Origin: Litorihabitans aurantiacus
GTDB taxonomy: Bacteria > Actinomycetota > Actinomycetes > Actinomycetales > Beutenbergiaceae
Assembly: GCF_030161595.1 (NCBI RefSeq)
Contig: NZ_BSUM01000005.1
Location: 1-37,989, forward strand
Direction of reading: 5' to 3'
Length of the DNA stretch: 37,989 nt
Under the pieces are notes generated by a model. That model was not told the DNA's origin. It was given only the letters and a program-made list of their open reading frames with translations, and did no database searches. Below are positions 16,947 through 25,370 of the stretch, one piece after another. A program made the translations under genes and the position numbers. Each line of letters opens with the position of its first letter. Within the stretch, counting starts at the first letter, position 1.

Positions 16947-17408
16947 ATGGCTCTGGTAGAGGTGCCGCCAAGGGCGGCCGCGGCGGTCCAGTTGCGACAC
17001 CGTCGCGATCTGGACGAGGTGGATCTGCGTCGCGAGTTGGTGGCGTTGTCGGAGGAGGGGTACTCGCAGACGCGGATCGCTCAGTGGTTGCAGATCAGTC
17101 AGTCGGCGGTGTCTCAGCTGTTGAAGACGGCGCGTGGCGGGTCGGTGGCGCGTGCGGGGTTCTCGGGTGCGAGTCCACGTGAGTTGTGTCAGCGGTACGC
17201 GGCCGGCCTGTTGAGCCGGGAGCAGGTCGTGGACGAGCTGACGCGGTGGGAGTACGTCCCGATGGCCCAGCACGAGGCGTACGAGGACCTGCCGGTGCAG
17301 CCCGAGGGCACGATCTGGGACGTGTACCGCGCTGCGATGGACGGCCTGATCGATGAGGGTCTGTACGGGGAGGTCGCGGCGCGGGTCGCGGCGGACGCGA
17401 GCGCGTGA
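16947..17408 (+). CDS. HTH protein, probable antitoxin of zeta-type toxin
   Basis: A 153-residue protein from the ATG at 16947, which has AGGAGG upstream (about 16931). The N-terminal part holds a helix-turn-helix, EEGYSQTRIAQWLQISQSAVSQLLKTA. The C-terminal part is helical and acidic (SREQVVDELTRWEYVP, AMDGLIDEGLYGEVAARVA). Its stop overlaps the GTG start of the zeta toxin gene (17405) by four bases. That order and overlap are typical of a toxin-antitoxin operon in which the antitoxin also binds the promoter. It is not a classical epsilon antitoxin by sequence. Confidence 0.78.
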   Translation: MALVEVPPRAAAAVQLRHRRDLDEVDLRRELVALSEEGYSQTRIAQWLQISQSAVSQLLKTARGGSVARAGFSGASPRELCQRYAAGLLSREQVVDELTRWEYVPMAQHEAYEDLPVQPEGTIWDVYRAAMDGLIDEGLYGEVAARVAADASA

Positions 17409-18449
17409 GCCGCGAGGATCACGACCACGTTGAAGCGATCCGGGCTCTGGTCAGTGGCGGCCCGCTGGCCGCGGACGCCCCGACATCGACCCTGAACAAC
17501 CCGGAGTGGTTCTTCCCGGGCGGGATGCCCACCCCGGCGCGTCTCCGGCTCCACAGGCAGCTGAGCGCGCGGGTGTGGGGGAGTGGGAGCCCCCGGCGGA
17601 TGTGAGCGTGCGGACGCCGCGAGCGGTGGTGCTGGCCGGCCCGCCCGGGGCGGGCAAGTCCACGGTCGCCCGTACCGCTCTGAGCCAGGGTGAGCGCTCC
17701 TATCTGCGGGTGGATGCCGATGAGTTCAAGGAGCTGTTGCTGCGTCAGGCGCTGAGCGATGGCACGTATGAGTCGTTCGTCAAGCCGCAGGCGGTACGTG
17801 ACCGTGAGGCGCGCGGTGAGGTGTTCGTCCCGCTCGAGCTGGCGTCGCTGGTGCATCGGGAGTCTTCGATGCTCGCGGCCGATCTGACGCGGCAGGCGAT
17901 CCAGGCGCGTCGGGACATCATCGTGGACACGGTGCTGGCTGCGGAGAGCAACGGCCGGCGCCTGCTGGAGCAGATGCAGGCGCAGGGGTATGAGGTGCGG
18001 ATGATCGATGTCGAGGTGCCCTACGAGGTTTCTCAGGCTCGTATCCGTGAACGCTGGGCGTCGGGCCGGGCGCAGGTGCTGGCCGGCGGTGACGACCTCG
18101 AGGGGGCCGGTGGGTGCCGAGTGAGTACGCCCGCAGCGTGTACTACGAGCAGGACGGTGTCTCCAAGCCGGAGCGAGTCTCGGAGCTCCTGGCGCGGGAG
18201 TCGCCGATCGTGACGCGGTTCCAGCGCTACCGCACGAGCGCGGAGCAGGTGGCCGCGGCCGAGGCGGCAGGTGTCGGTGTCGAGGCAACGCTCGAGCTGG
18301 AGTTCGCTCGCCCGAACGTCTCAGCCATGCCGGTCACGACGACACCCGGACAGGGCCTGAGGGGCGATGAAGCGGCGCGTCGAGCGCTGTCGTATCTGGG
18401 CCGGCAACGTGGCCGGGGCCCGTCACGTAGTGACGGGCGCGAGAGGTAA
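17405..18449 (+). CDS. Zeta-type toxin (UDP-N-acetylglucosamine kinase-like), frameshifted twice
   Basis: Three overlapping frames make one protein of about 348 residues. The first (17405-17605) has TPARLRLHRQLSARVWG, a usual N-terminal zeta segment. The second holds the Walker A motif AVVLAGPPGAGKST, RVDADEFKELLL, and SSMLAADLTRQAIQARRDIIVDTV. The third (VPSEYARSVYYEQDG, then the tail) ends at 18449. Adding one base to the G run at 17577-17581 joins the first two; adding one to 18102-18106 gives G-G-R-W-V-P-S-E-Y, the usual zeta sequence. Zeta toxins phosphorylate UDP-GlcNAc and block cell-wall synthesis. With its HTH antitoxin it would stabilise the element. Confidence 0.87.
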
Positions 18450-18553
18450 GACTGCGCGGAGGTAGCCCGTCCACGGGACGCGCACGCCCGAGGTGAGTCA
18501 AGGGTGTCGGTGACGTGCGTGCGGTGGTCGGGCGGTAGGTCGGGTCCGGCTGT

Positions 18554-18607
18554 CCACCTGTGGTCGGGACGAGCCCGAAGGAGATAGCTCGTGCCGTCCA
18601 CAGGTGG
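18554..18607. repeat. Inverted repeat with 10-bp arms between convergent genes
   Basis: CCACCTGTGG (18554-18563) and CCACAGGTGG (18598-18607) are exact reverse complements, 34 bp apart, and each arm is itself a small CCAC/GTGG dyad. It lies between the zeta toxin end and the convergent gene end at 18654. It may be a terminator or a relaxosome-protein site; the sequence does not decide. Confidence 0.5.
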
Positions 18608-18653
18608 TCAGGGGGTCATCGAACGAACCTGCGCCCGTAACGGGCTGTGCGCC

Positions 18654-19034
18654 TCAGGAGGGGTGTCCCTCGTGCTGCTGTAGCTCCTGCTCGGCCGACT
18701 GGGGCACCGGGTCGGGGGTGGGTGCAGCGGCCGTCCGGCGACGACGCGCGACGCGCGTCGTCTTGGCCGCCGGCGGGAGGCCGATCTTCCGTAGTTCGGC
18801 CTGGCTCCATCCTGCGTTGACGGCGGCGTCGTAGGCGCGCACGTCCGCGAGCTCCGCGTTCTTCACCAGGTCGCTGGCCTCCTGCTGTGCGCGTGCGAGG
18901 AGCGCTGCGCTTTCGGCCTGCGCGTCGGTCACGGCCTGCCGTGTCACCGCGAGTTCGCGCACGCTGTCGATGCGTGTTTCCTGTGCCGCGCGAGCGAGTT
19001 CGACGGCCTGGTCCGGTGTGGGTGTGCGAGCCAT
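18654..19034 (-). CDS. Mobilisation-region coiled-coil protein, unknown family
   Basis: 126 residues from the ATG at 19032-19034, behind GAGAACC-like sequence. The first 60 residues are Ala/Glu-rich helical and probably coiled coil (DQAVELARAAQETRIDSVRELA…AESAALLARAQQEASDL). A short segment AGWSQAELRKIGLP could be a helix-turn-helix-like unit, followed by the basic tail VARRRRTAA. It is divergent from mobC across a 232-bp gap where the transfer origin is expected, so it may be an accessory relaxosome protein; this is inference from position. Confidence 0.6.
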   Translation of the reverse strand: MARTPTPDQAVELARAAQETRIDSVRELAVTRQAVTDAQAESAALLARAQQEASDLVKNAELADVRAYDAAVNAGWSQAELRKIGLPPAAKTTRVARRRRTAAAPTPDPVPQSAEQELQQHEGHPS

Positions 19035-19266
19035 GGGTGGTTCTCCTCAGCGTTTGCGGTGTGCGCGCCCCGGGCGCTCCGACCGCTCGATCGTATCGAA
19101 CCCCTGCGGCCTCAGCGAGGCGTAAGGCGAGTTGCAAAGCCAGCGGTGTCCCGGACGGAGCAAGCTATATAATCAGCCGTGCTGATCGGTTGCCCTGCCG
19201 GGAGCTCTTGGGCCATGCTGGCCATGGGTCCCCACGCCGGGTGGGGTCGCTGCGCTGGGCCGAGAG
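19035..19266. promoter_or_regulatory. Divergent mobilisation promoter and candidate oriT region
   Basis: This gap upstream of mobC-relaxase contains TATAAT (19168-19173), which could be a -10 box for mobC, overlapping the dyad ATCAGC-CGT-GCTGAT (19172-19186). A second hairpin CCCCAC-GCCGG-GTGGGG lies at 19230-19246. Transfer origins of MobC/relaxase systems usually sit just upstream of mobC, so oriT is likely here. No nick-site motif known to me is matched securely. Confidence 0.45.
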
Positions 19267-19707
19267 GTGGTGGATCGGTTGTCGGAGACGTCGCAGACGG
19301 GTACGCCCGCTCCGTCACGTGCGACCACCCAGCGCCGGCGCCGGCGCGTCGAGGGTGGCCGCAAGGTGCGCTACGAGGTGCGCGCCACCACGGAGGAAGC
19401 CGGCGCCCTCCTGGTGCTCGCGGAGCGCTACGGCGTCAGCGTTCCCAAGCTGCTGATCGACTCCGCGCTTGCCGGTGGCTCGCAGGCGGCAGCCGCGAGC
19501 GCGTCGGAGCGTGAGGCTGTGCTGCGCCAGTTGCTTGCGGCGCAACGCACGCTCGCCGGCGTGGGCAACAACGTGAACCAGATCGCGCGCCGGGCGAACA
19601 TCGACGGCGAAATCGTGGCGGACCTTCTGACCACCCACGCGCGAGCGCGCGAGTTGGTCGGTCAGATTGCCGAGCTCGTGACGGAGCTGCGGGTGATGGG
19701 GCGATGA
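19267..19707 (+). CDS. mobC: MobC-type relaxosome accessory protein
   Basis: 146 residues from a GTG start. After a basic N-terminus comes a ribbon-helix-helix-like region (KVRYEVRATTEEAGALLVLAERYGVSVPKLLIDSAL) and the family hallmark LAGVGNNVNQIARRANIDG at about residues 95-113. MobC proteins bind oriT and open the DNA for the relaxase. The stop overlaps the relaxase ATG (19704) by four bases, so the two are translationally coupled. Confidence 0.9.
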   Translation: MVDRLSETSQTGTPAPSRATTQRRRRRVEGGRKVRYEVRATTEEAGALLVLAERYGVSVPKLLIDSALAGGSQAAAASASEREAVLRQLLAAQRTLAGVGNNVNQIARRANIDGEIVADLLTTHARARELVGQIAELVTELRVMGR

Positions 19708-21518
19708 TGCCGAACGTCTCGCGCGGCGACCGTGTGTCCGGTCTGCTGGTCTACCTGGCAGGTCCAGGACGTCACAACGAGCACACCGGGCAGCGCGTGA
19801 TCACCGGGGACACGGTGACGCGCCTGACAGCGCCCGAGGGTGTGTTAAATCGTGACGACGCGCTCGCGATCGCGCGCACGGTGGACGAGCCGCACCGCGC
19901 GTTCGGCGTCGAGGTCAAGGGCGGTCACGTGTGGCACGTGTCCCTCGCACTGCGCGCCGGCGAGGGCGCCAAGAGCGACGAGCTGTGGGAGAAGATCGCG
20001 CGCGACTTCGTGCAGGCGATGGGGTTCGATGACGCGGCCAACGACGACCGCGTGAACGAGGCCGGCACCGACGTCGGTAGCGGTCAGGACGACACCGCGC
20101 GCAAGGCTTCGTGCCGGTGGGTCGCGATCCATCACGGGCCCTCGGGCGGGGGCAACGACCACGTGCACATCGCCGTCAGTCTCGTGCGCGAGGACGGCAC
20201 CAAGGCCTCGACCCATCGCGACTACTCGCGCGCGCAGAAGGTCGCTCGCACGTTGGAGGAGCGCTACGGGTTGGAGCGGTTGGAGTCGGTGTCGGCCGAG
20301 CGTTCTACACGCGGGTGGGAGATGGGCGAGCGCGAGGCGCAGGCACGCCGTCGAGCCAAGGCGTTGCACTCCAAGAAGATCGCCGCCGGCCAGCAGCTCG
20401 CGCCGTGGTCCTCGCTCGACTCACACCAGCGCGTCGGGCTCGTGAGCGTCCAGCTGCGCGAGGACCAGCCCCGGGTGGCGCTGGCTCGCAAGGTACGCGG
20501 GTGCGCGGCCGCGAGCAGCGACGAGGCGGAGTTCGTTCGCCGGCTGCGCGGCTCCGGTGTGCTCGTGCGACCCCGCTACGCCGAGGGCAGCACCGACGTC
20601 GTGGCTGGCTACAGCGTCGCGTCGCGACCGGTGCACGGTGAGCGCCCGATCTGGTACGGCGGTGGCCGCCTGGGACGTGACCTGACACTGCCGCGCCTGC
20701 GGTCGGAGTGGGACACGAGCGAGACGTCCCGCGCGGCCGCCGGCGCGGAGTGGAACGCCGCCAAGCGCGCCCGCCGGGTCGCGGCACCGGGGCGAGAGGT
20801 CAGCGCCCCGCGCCCCGAGGTGTGGCAGCAGTTCAGCAAGGAGATGGAGTCCCTGTCCGCGCAGCTACGGGCCGTGCCGACGCACGACCGCGAGACGTGG
20901 GCACGTGTGGCTCGACGCACCTCCGGCGCCCTGGCGGCGTGGTCGGACGCGACCGAGCCGACCCCCGGCGCCATGGCGCACGCGGCCGACGCGCTGAGCC
21001 GTTCCGCGCAGACGTTCGGCCGCGAGACGAGCACGCCGAAGGCGCAGCTCGTGGCCGTGTCGGGCACGACCATGCTCGTGGCCAGCGCCTCACGCGGAGG
21101 CGTCGGACCGGTGGGGCAGGCCGCGCTCCTGCGGTCGCTGATGAACCTGTCCAAGGCGGTGCACGACGCCGCTCTCGCGCAGGGTCAGCAACGCCAGGCC
21201 GAGTCGATCGCACGCGAGATGCGCGGACGGCTCGCAGAGGTGCACCGGCGCATGGACACCGCCGCCCAGGCCCACCAGCCGGCTACGGCTGCTCAGGTCC
21301 CCGGCGGCGCCGAACAGCAGACGACGGCCGCCGTGGCGACGGCGCCCAACCCGAACATCACCGACCGGATGCGCGCCACGCTCGCCACGGCGCAGGCCTC
21401 CCAGGCCCACCCCGCCACGCGCGCCGTCCAGCCTGCAACCGAGCCGTCGCCAGCGAAGCCGAGAAGCACCACCCGGCCGGGTCCTGAACGGGGCTCGACC
21501 GACCAGGGACGCGAGTAG
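19704..21518 (+). CDS. Relaxase/mobilisation nuclease
   Basis: A 604-residue protein. The N-terminal relaxase domain (about 1-190) has a conserved Gly/Tyr segment (SGLLVYLAGPGRHNEHT), VWHVSLALRAGEG, and the histidine motif GGGNDHVHIAVSLV with His153 and His155, which bind the metal that helps the catalytic Tyr nick oriT. The middle is basic and helical; the C-terminal third is Ala/Gln/Pro-rich and low in complexity. The enzyme should nick one strand at oriT and pilot it through the secretion channel with the VirD4-type coupling protein at 25367-27169. The fold looks like the actinobacterial relaxase group found with MobC; I do not assign a MOB class. Confidence 0.9.
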   Translation: MMPNVSRGDRVSGLLVYLAGPGRHNEHTGQRVITGDTVTRLTAPEGVLNRDDALAIARTVDEPHRAFGVEVKGGHVWHVSLALRAGEGAKSDELWEKIARDFVQAMGFDDAANDDRVNEAGTDVGSGQDDTARKASCRWVAIHHGPSGGGNDHVHIAVSLVREDGTKASTHRDYSRAQKVARTLEERYGLERLESVSAERSTRGWEMGEREAQARRRAKALHSKKIAAGQQLAPWSSLDSHQRVGLVSVQLREDQPRVALARKVRGCAAASSDEAEFVRRLRGSGVLVRPRYAEGSTDVVAGYSVASRPVHGERPIWYGGGRLGRDLTLPRLRSEWDTSETSRAAAGAEWNAAKRARRVAAPGREVSAPRPEVWQQFSKEMESLSAQLRAVPTHDRETWARVARRTSGALAAWSDATEPTPGAMAHAADALSRSAQTFGRETSTPKAQLVAVSGTTMLVASASRGGVGPVGQAALLRSLMNLSKAVHDAALAQGQQRQAESIAREMRGRLAEVHRRMDTAAQAHQPATAAQVPGGAEQQTTAAVATAPNPNITDRMRATLATAQASQAHPATRAVQPATEPSPAKPRSTTRPGPERGSTDQGRE

Positions 21519-21553
21519 GTCGCGCTCCACCAACCCCGCAGGGAGGTCACACC

Positions 21554-22348
21554 ATGAGCATGGACAACGACGGCATCGACGAGGTCGTAGAGGGCCAGTT
21601 CCGCGTGCTCCTGACCGCCGCCAGCCAGGCCGGTGAGGCCCTGGCGCGAGCGATCGAGCAGCGGCGCCGCGAGGCCACGGCCGACAGCACCCGGGAGGCG
21701 GCCGAGCTGCGCTCCCGCCTCGACGCCGAGCTCGAGACGGCGCGCGCCTCGCTCAGCGCGACCAACAACCCCCAGTGGTGGGCGCAGGCCAGCGCGCAGG
21801 AGATCTCCGAGATGTACAAGACCGCCCGGGGTTGGGCGGCCGAGCACCCCGAGCTCGCCGAGGCCGAGGAGCGGATGCGCACCGAGGTCGGGCACCGGTT
21901 CGGGGTGACGATCGAGAACCTGACCGCCACCGGCGCCGAGCAGCAGCGCGCACGCGCGGAGCAGGCCGAGGCTGCATCGCTCACCCGCGCTGCCGAGGCG
22001 GCCGAGCAGCGCGAGGACCAGAGCGAGGCGCAGCGGGAGCACGAGAGCGTCCCCGCCGTGCGCGAGGAGCTGCGCGCCGACGCGCTCGCCCACGCCGCCG
22101 AGGCGGGGGCTCTGCGCGTGCGCGCGGAGCCGGCCTACGACAGCGCCGAGCGTCGCGAGGCCACCGCGCGAGGGCTGACCGAGGCCGGCCACAGCCAGAG
22201 GCAGGTAGCGGCCGTGATGCGCGCGGATGTCGCCCAGGCTCGCCCGGCCAGCCAGGCCGTGTCGGGGCGCCCCGACCGCAAGCCCGCCCAGGCCCGCAAG
22301 GGACGCACCCAGGCGGCCGAGCAGCAGAGGTCCAGTCTTGGGCGCTAA
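21554..22348 (+). CDS. Coiled-coil mobilisation-associated protein, unknown family
   Basis: 264 residues from the ATG at 21554, which follows GGGAGGT, 35 bp after the relaxase stop. The protein is mostly Ala/Glu/Arg-rich helix, predicted coiled coil at about 20-60 and 130-205, with one less simple segment in between (NNPQWWAQASAQEISEMYKTARGWAAEHPELAEAEERM). Near the C-terminus a small helix-turn-helix-like unit appears (GLTEAGHSQRQVAAVMRAD), followed by a basic tail. It is probably cotranscribed with mobC and the relaxase and could be a DNA-binding relaxosome or plasmid-stability component. Confidence 0.65.
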   Translation: MSMDNDGIDEVVEGQFRVLLTAASQAGEALARAIEQRRREATADSTREAAELRSRLDAELETARASLSATNNPQWWAQASAQEISEMYKTARGWAAEHPELAEAEERMRTEVGHRFGVTIENLTATGAEQQRARAEQAEAASLTRAAEAAEQREDQSEAQREHESVPAVREELRADALAHAAEAGALRVRAEPAYDSAERREATARGLTEAGHSQRQVAAVMRADVAQARPASQAVSGRPDRKPAQARKGRTQAAEQQRSSLGR

Positions 22349-22682
22349 GTAGCTTCATCTGTCGCGGCGCCCTGAACGCGAATTGCACCATGGCCCGAAG
22401 GAGGAGGCCCCGGGCAGAGTCGTAGCTCTCTGGTACCTAATCCAGGCTCAGGGGTGCTCACGTCCGGTCGCGCCATCTTAGAAGTCGGCCTGCTTCAGGA
22501 TGCGCCGCAATCCGATGAGCTGTGCCGTGCTCGGATCCCTTCTTTGCCCTCAGCGAACCGGGCTATTCAGACCGCAGGCGCCTTCGTCAAACTGCAGTAC
22601 CGTCTCGCGGTAGGGATTCCCCGGACTCCGCTCCTTGGTATGAGTCCGAGGAAGCCGTACACGGCTCCGCGCCGAGCGCGTC
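22349..22682. other. Hairpin-rich non-coding stretch
   Basis: No gene is supported in these 334 bp between the ends of the coiled-coil gene (plus) and the SLH gene (minus). Five perfect short stems are present: 22393-22415 (GCCCG/CGGGC), 22510-22536 (ATCCGA/TCGGAT), 22598-22612 (TACCG/CGGTA), 22622-22648 (CGGACTC/GAGTCCG) and 22653-22666 (AGCCGT/ACGGCT). The last one or two may be the terminator of the SLH gene. On the minus strand a short open stub (22478-22549) ends in an unrelated peptide and has no start. Confidence 0.45.
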
Positions 22683-24283
22683 TCATGCGATATTTGACAT
22701 CCGCATCCGATAGAGAAAAGCCGCCATAGCGTCTCGGTTCGTCGAAGACAAGGGCCTATACGTCCCGTCGGGCCAGCCAGTCGAGATCCCGCGGGACCTC
22801 AGCCAAGACATTTCTTTGTAAAACTGAGTTTGTGGCGTCACGTCCGTGAAAGGGGACGACGAAGGCGCCACGTAGTGGGGATTTCCTGCAAGCCTATAAA
22901 GAAATGCCGCCATCGCATCTCGTGCGACGGGCTGGTTCGGGCGGAATGAGTTGTCCGGCCATCCTCCCACCAAGCCCACTGCCTTCGCCCAGCAGATCAC
23001 ATCCCCATTTGGGGTAAAGTAGTTCACGTCGGCGAAGCAGTTCGTCCCGCTGTTCAGCGCAGGAAACCCGCGCATTGCCCACATGAAGTAAACCATGTCG
23101 GATCGAGTCGTCGCCTCGTATGGGCGGTAGTTCCCGTTCGCATCCGCAGGTGCAATATTATTGTTCCGCATCCAGCGAATCTCGGTAGCAAACTGGTTGT
23201 TTGAATATACGTCGTAGTAGGGGCCATCGCAATTTACGGCGTGCCCAACTACTTGAAACGAAACCCGGAAACTGCTCTGGTAGAAGATGGTCCGACCCTG
23301 CGGGTAGACGCCCGGGATGTCGTAGTTCCAACCGGCAAAGTCCGACAATGCCGAAGCTTGGGAATTAATCACGCCAAGCCCCCGGTTGGCGTTCGCGGAG
23401 GATACTATCGCGCCAACCATGCCGTACGTCTGCCCAGGCTGGAAGGCGGTGCTGACCGAGTGAGGGGTGCCGTTCAGTGATACTTCGACGGTGCGATACT
23501 GGCCATCGTTAGATGAGAGTGAGCGCGAAATTTTTTGATCGTACGTCGCCCACGAGTTGTTGTTCGAAATTCCCATGCTGAAGCTGTAGTTGGAATCGGC
23601 CGCGGAAGCATTCCCGGTTTCGATGGCAAATTTTGAATCCGTCATCAGCCGACCGCCCCCGTTGGGGAAAGTTGGAAGACTATGGTCCCCTGTGGTGAAA
23701 GCGGGGGTATCGTAATCCAGTTGTAGACCTGTGCGGTGGCTTGCTGGCTTCTGGTTTGCGAATCGAAAATTCCGGCTTTAGAGCCGGCGAGCGTAAATCC
23801 AAGTCCTTGATTCTGAAGGCTGGCGCCGGCGAGCTTAAAATTGTCGATGTCGCGGATAGGGAGCGGATCGGTGATCAGGTTGGAGCCGGTGAACTTGTAA
23901 CTGCAAGTCGTAGTCACAAGAGATGTGGAAGCGGTTGGCCCCTGTTCGTAGAGGATTTAAGTATTGTCTTGGCGCGCGTCGATAACGGCTGCCTCTTGGG
24001 CGCTCGTAACGGGGTAAAAGAAAGGGGTTGCCGCCCCCGGCTGGCCCGATTCCTCCAGGTCCTCGTCACCTTCTGGGAATTCGGAAGCGGGCGCGTCGTA
24101 CTCGTAGTATCCAGATTCTCCTTCGGGGACCCTGAATGCGGGTTCGGGTAGCGAAGGAGGGGTTAGGTCGCTCAGGCTTGGCTCTGGCCCACCGCCAACG
24201 CCGAAAGCGGGCGTGATTGAGACCGCGAGTAACGCAGCGGTCGCACTGGCGGCACCGAGTGCCAAGAGGTTACGCCTTGTCAT
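22683..24283 (-). pseudogene. Secreted S-layer-homology (SLH) repeat protein, interrupted by one stop and one frameshift
   Basis: Three open pieces read as one protein of about 530 residues. The first (23957-24283) has a signal peptide (basic start MTRRN, hydrophobic core, cleavage near PAFG) and an acidic Pro-rich stretch. A TAA at 23957-23959 interrupts it, but the same frame goes on through ILYEQGPTASTS into the second piece, which ends at 23645. Adding one base to the run at 23656-23660 reads S-P-T-G-G-G-R-L-M-T-D-S and joins the third piece. That piece ends with three SLH-type repeats (EIRWMRNNNIAP, VGGWPDNSFRPNQPVARDAM, RGISTGWPDGTYRP). SLH repeats anchor proteins to cell-wall polymers. 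Lower GC than its neighbours; probably cargo. Confidence 0.7.
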
Positions 24284-24300
24284 TGCTCGCCGTCTTTCCT

Positions 24301-24486
24301 CTAGAGGTTCGCGATAGATCTTATTGCAATTGAGGCGACCGTAAGAAGCAATAGCGCAGAGAGGATGGCAAGTATTGTTACAAGGATGCGCGCGGAAATG
24401 TCGCTAAAAGAGAATCGCTTACCTCGAGGTTCGAGCACAGGTGAAGCATGGCGCAACTTGTGTGACCGCGCAACAGGGCGTGACAT
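24301..24486 (-). CDS. Small single-pass membrane protein
   Basis: 61 residues from the ATG at 24484-24486. A basic N-terminus (RPVARSHKLRH…RGKR) precedes one strongly hydrophobic segment of about 25 residues (ARILVTILAILSALLLLTV). It ends 17 bp before the SLH gene start on the same strand and shares its lower GC, so the two may be a pair. No family is recognised. Confidence 0.5.
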   Translation of the reverse strand: MSRPVARSHKLRHASPVLEPRGKRFSFSDISARILVTILAILSALLLLTVASIAIRSIANL

Positions 24487-24530
24487 CAACGCGTCACGCC
24501 AGAGTCTCTAACGATCCCGCGTCGAGAGAC

Positions 24531-25370
24531 TCAGGCGGCGGGTGGGTCCTCGCGCACGTCGCGGAACAGGCCCGGGGGCGGGGAGACGTGCGGTAGTGGT
24601 TGACCGGGCTTGAGTCGGTCCTCTTCGTCGGTGTAGTTGGCGAAGGGGCCAGAGGAGGACAGCAGGACGTTCATGTGGTGGTCGGCGTGGTCGCGCCACC
24701 ACACGCTCGCCCCGGTCGTGGGGTCGGTGCGCAGGTGCTCCCAGGCCCGCCACATCGCCTCGATGCGCATCAGGCCTTCGGGGACCTCCCACCAGCGGGC
24801 GCACCACACGCGCCCGTCCTGCGATCGCATGTAGGCGTCGCGCAGGAACTTCTCGAAGAACTCCACCGCGTTGCCGTAGTACGGCTGATCGCCGTCGCCG
24901 TCGGCCGCGGCCTCGCTCACGCCGCCAAGCTCGCTCGCGGCGATCGCGGCTTCCACGGCGTGCTGTGCGCGCGTGCACTCGCTCGCGGCCGTGTCGGCAG
25001 CCACGGTGGCCGCGTGAATCTCGCGGTCGCGCTGCGACACCAGGCGTAGTGCGCGCTCGACGTCCTCGGCGGCCGCCAGACGCTCCCACGGCCGCTTGCT
25101 GTCGTCGTCCTCGAGGTCGGCAACCCGAGCTCGAGCGATCGCCACCGCGCCCTCGGCGTCGGCGGCCGCCTCACGGGCACGCGCCATGGCCGTCTCCGCC
25201 TCCACCCGCGCGACGTCGGCGCGGTCGCGGGCGGCCAGCGCCTCCATCACGCCGGGCTCGCTCAACAGCGCGTCGGCACCCCCGTGCGACGGCGCAGGGT
25301 CGCCGGCAGGGCTGGGGGTGCCGTACCCGGGCACGGGTGCGGGGTCGGGGGTGTCCCAGTCGGTGCTCAT
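24531..25370 (-). CDS. DUF4913-domain protein, last gene of the transfer operon
   Basis: A 279-residue protein. Residues 1-45 are Pro/Gly-rich, 45-140 form an Ala/Arg/Glu-rich coiled coil, and 165-270 match the DUF4913 pattern: NAVEFFEKFLRDAYMR, WCARWWEVPEGLMRIEAMW, ASVWWRDHADHHMNVLLSSSGPFA. DUF4913 proteins are common beside VirD4-type coupling proteins in actinobacterial conjugative elements; their function is not established. The ATG overlaps the coupling-protein stop (ATGA at 25367-25370), so the genes are cotranscribed. Confidence 0.85.
   Translation of the reverse strand: MSTDWDTPDPAPVPGYGTPSPAGDPAPSHGGADALLSEPGVMEALAARDRADVARVEAETAMARAREAAADAEGAVAIARARVADLEDDDSKRPWERLAAAEDVERALRLVSQRDREIHAATVAADTAASECTRAQHAVEAAIAASELGGVSEAAADGDGDQPYYGNAVEFFEKFLRDAYMRSQDGRVWCARWWEVPEGLMRIEAMWRAWEHLRTDPTTGASVWWRDHADHHMNVLLSSSGPFANYTDEEDRLKPGQPLPHVSPPPGLFRDVREDPPAA

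Noticed and set aside
22454-22729. 91-residue plus-strand ORF in the hairpin-rich stretch
   Set aside because: No ribosome site, no recognisable motif, and it overlaps the end of the SLH gene on the opposite strand.
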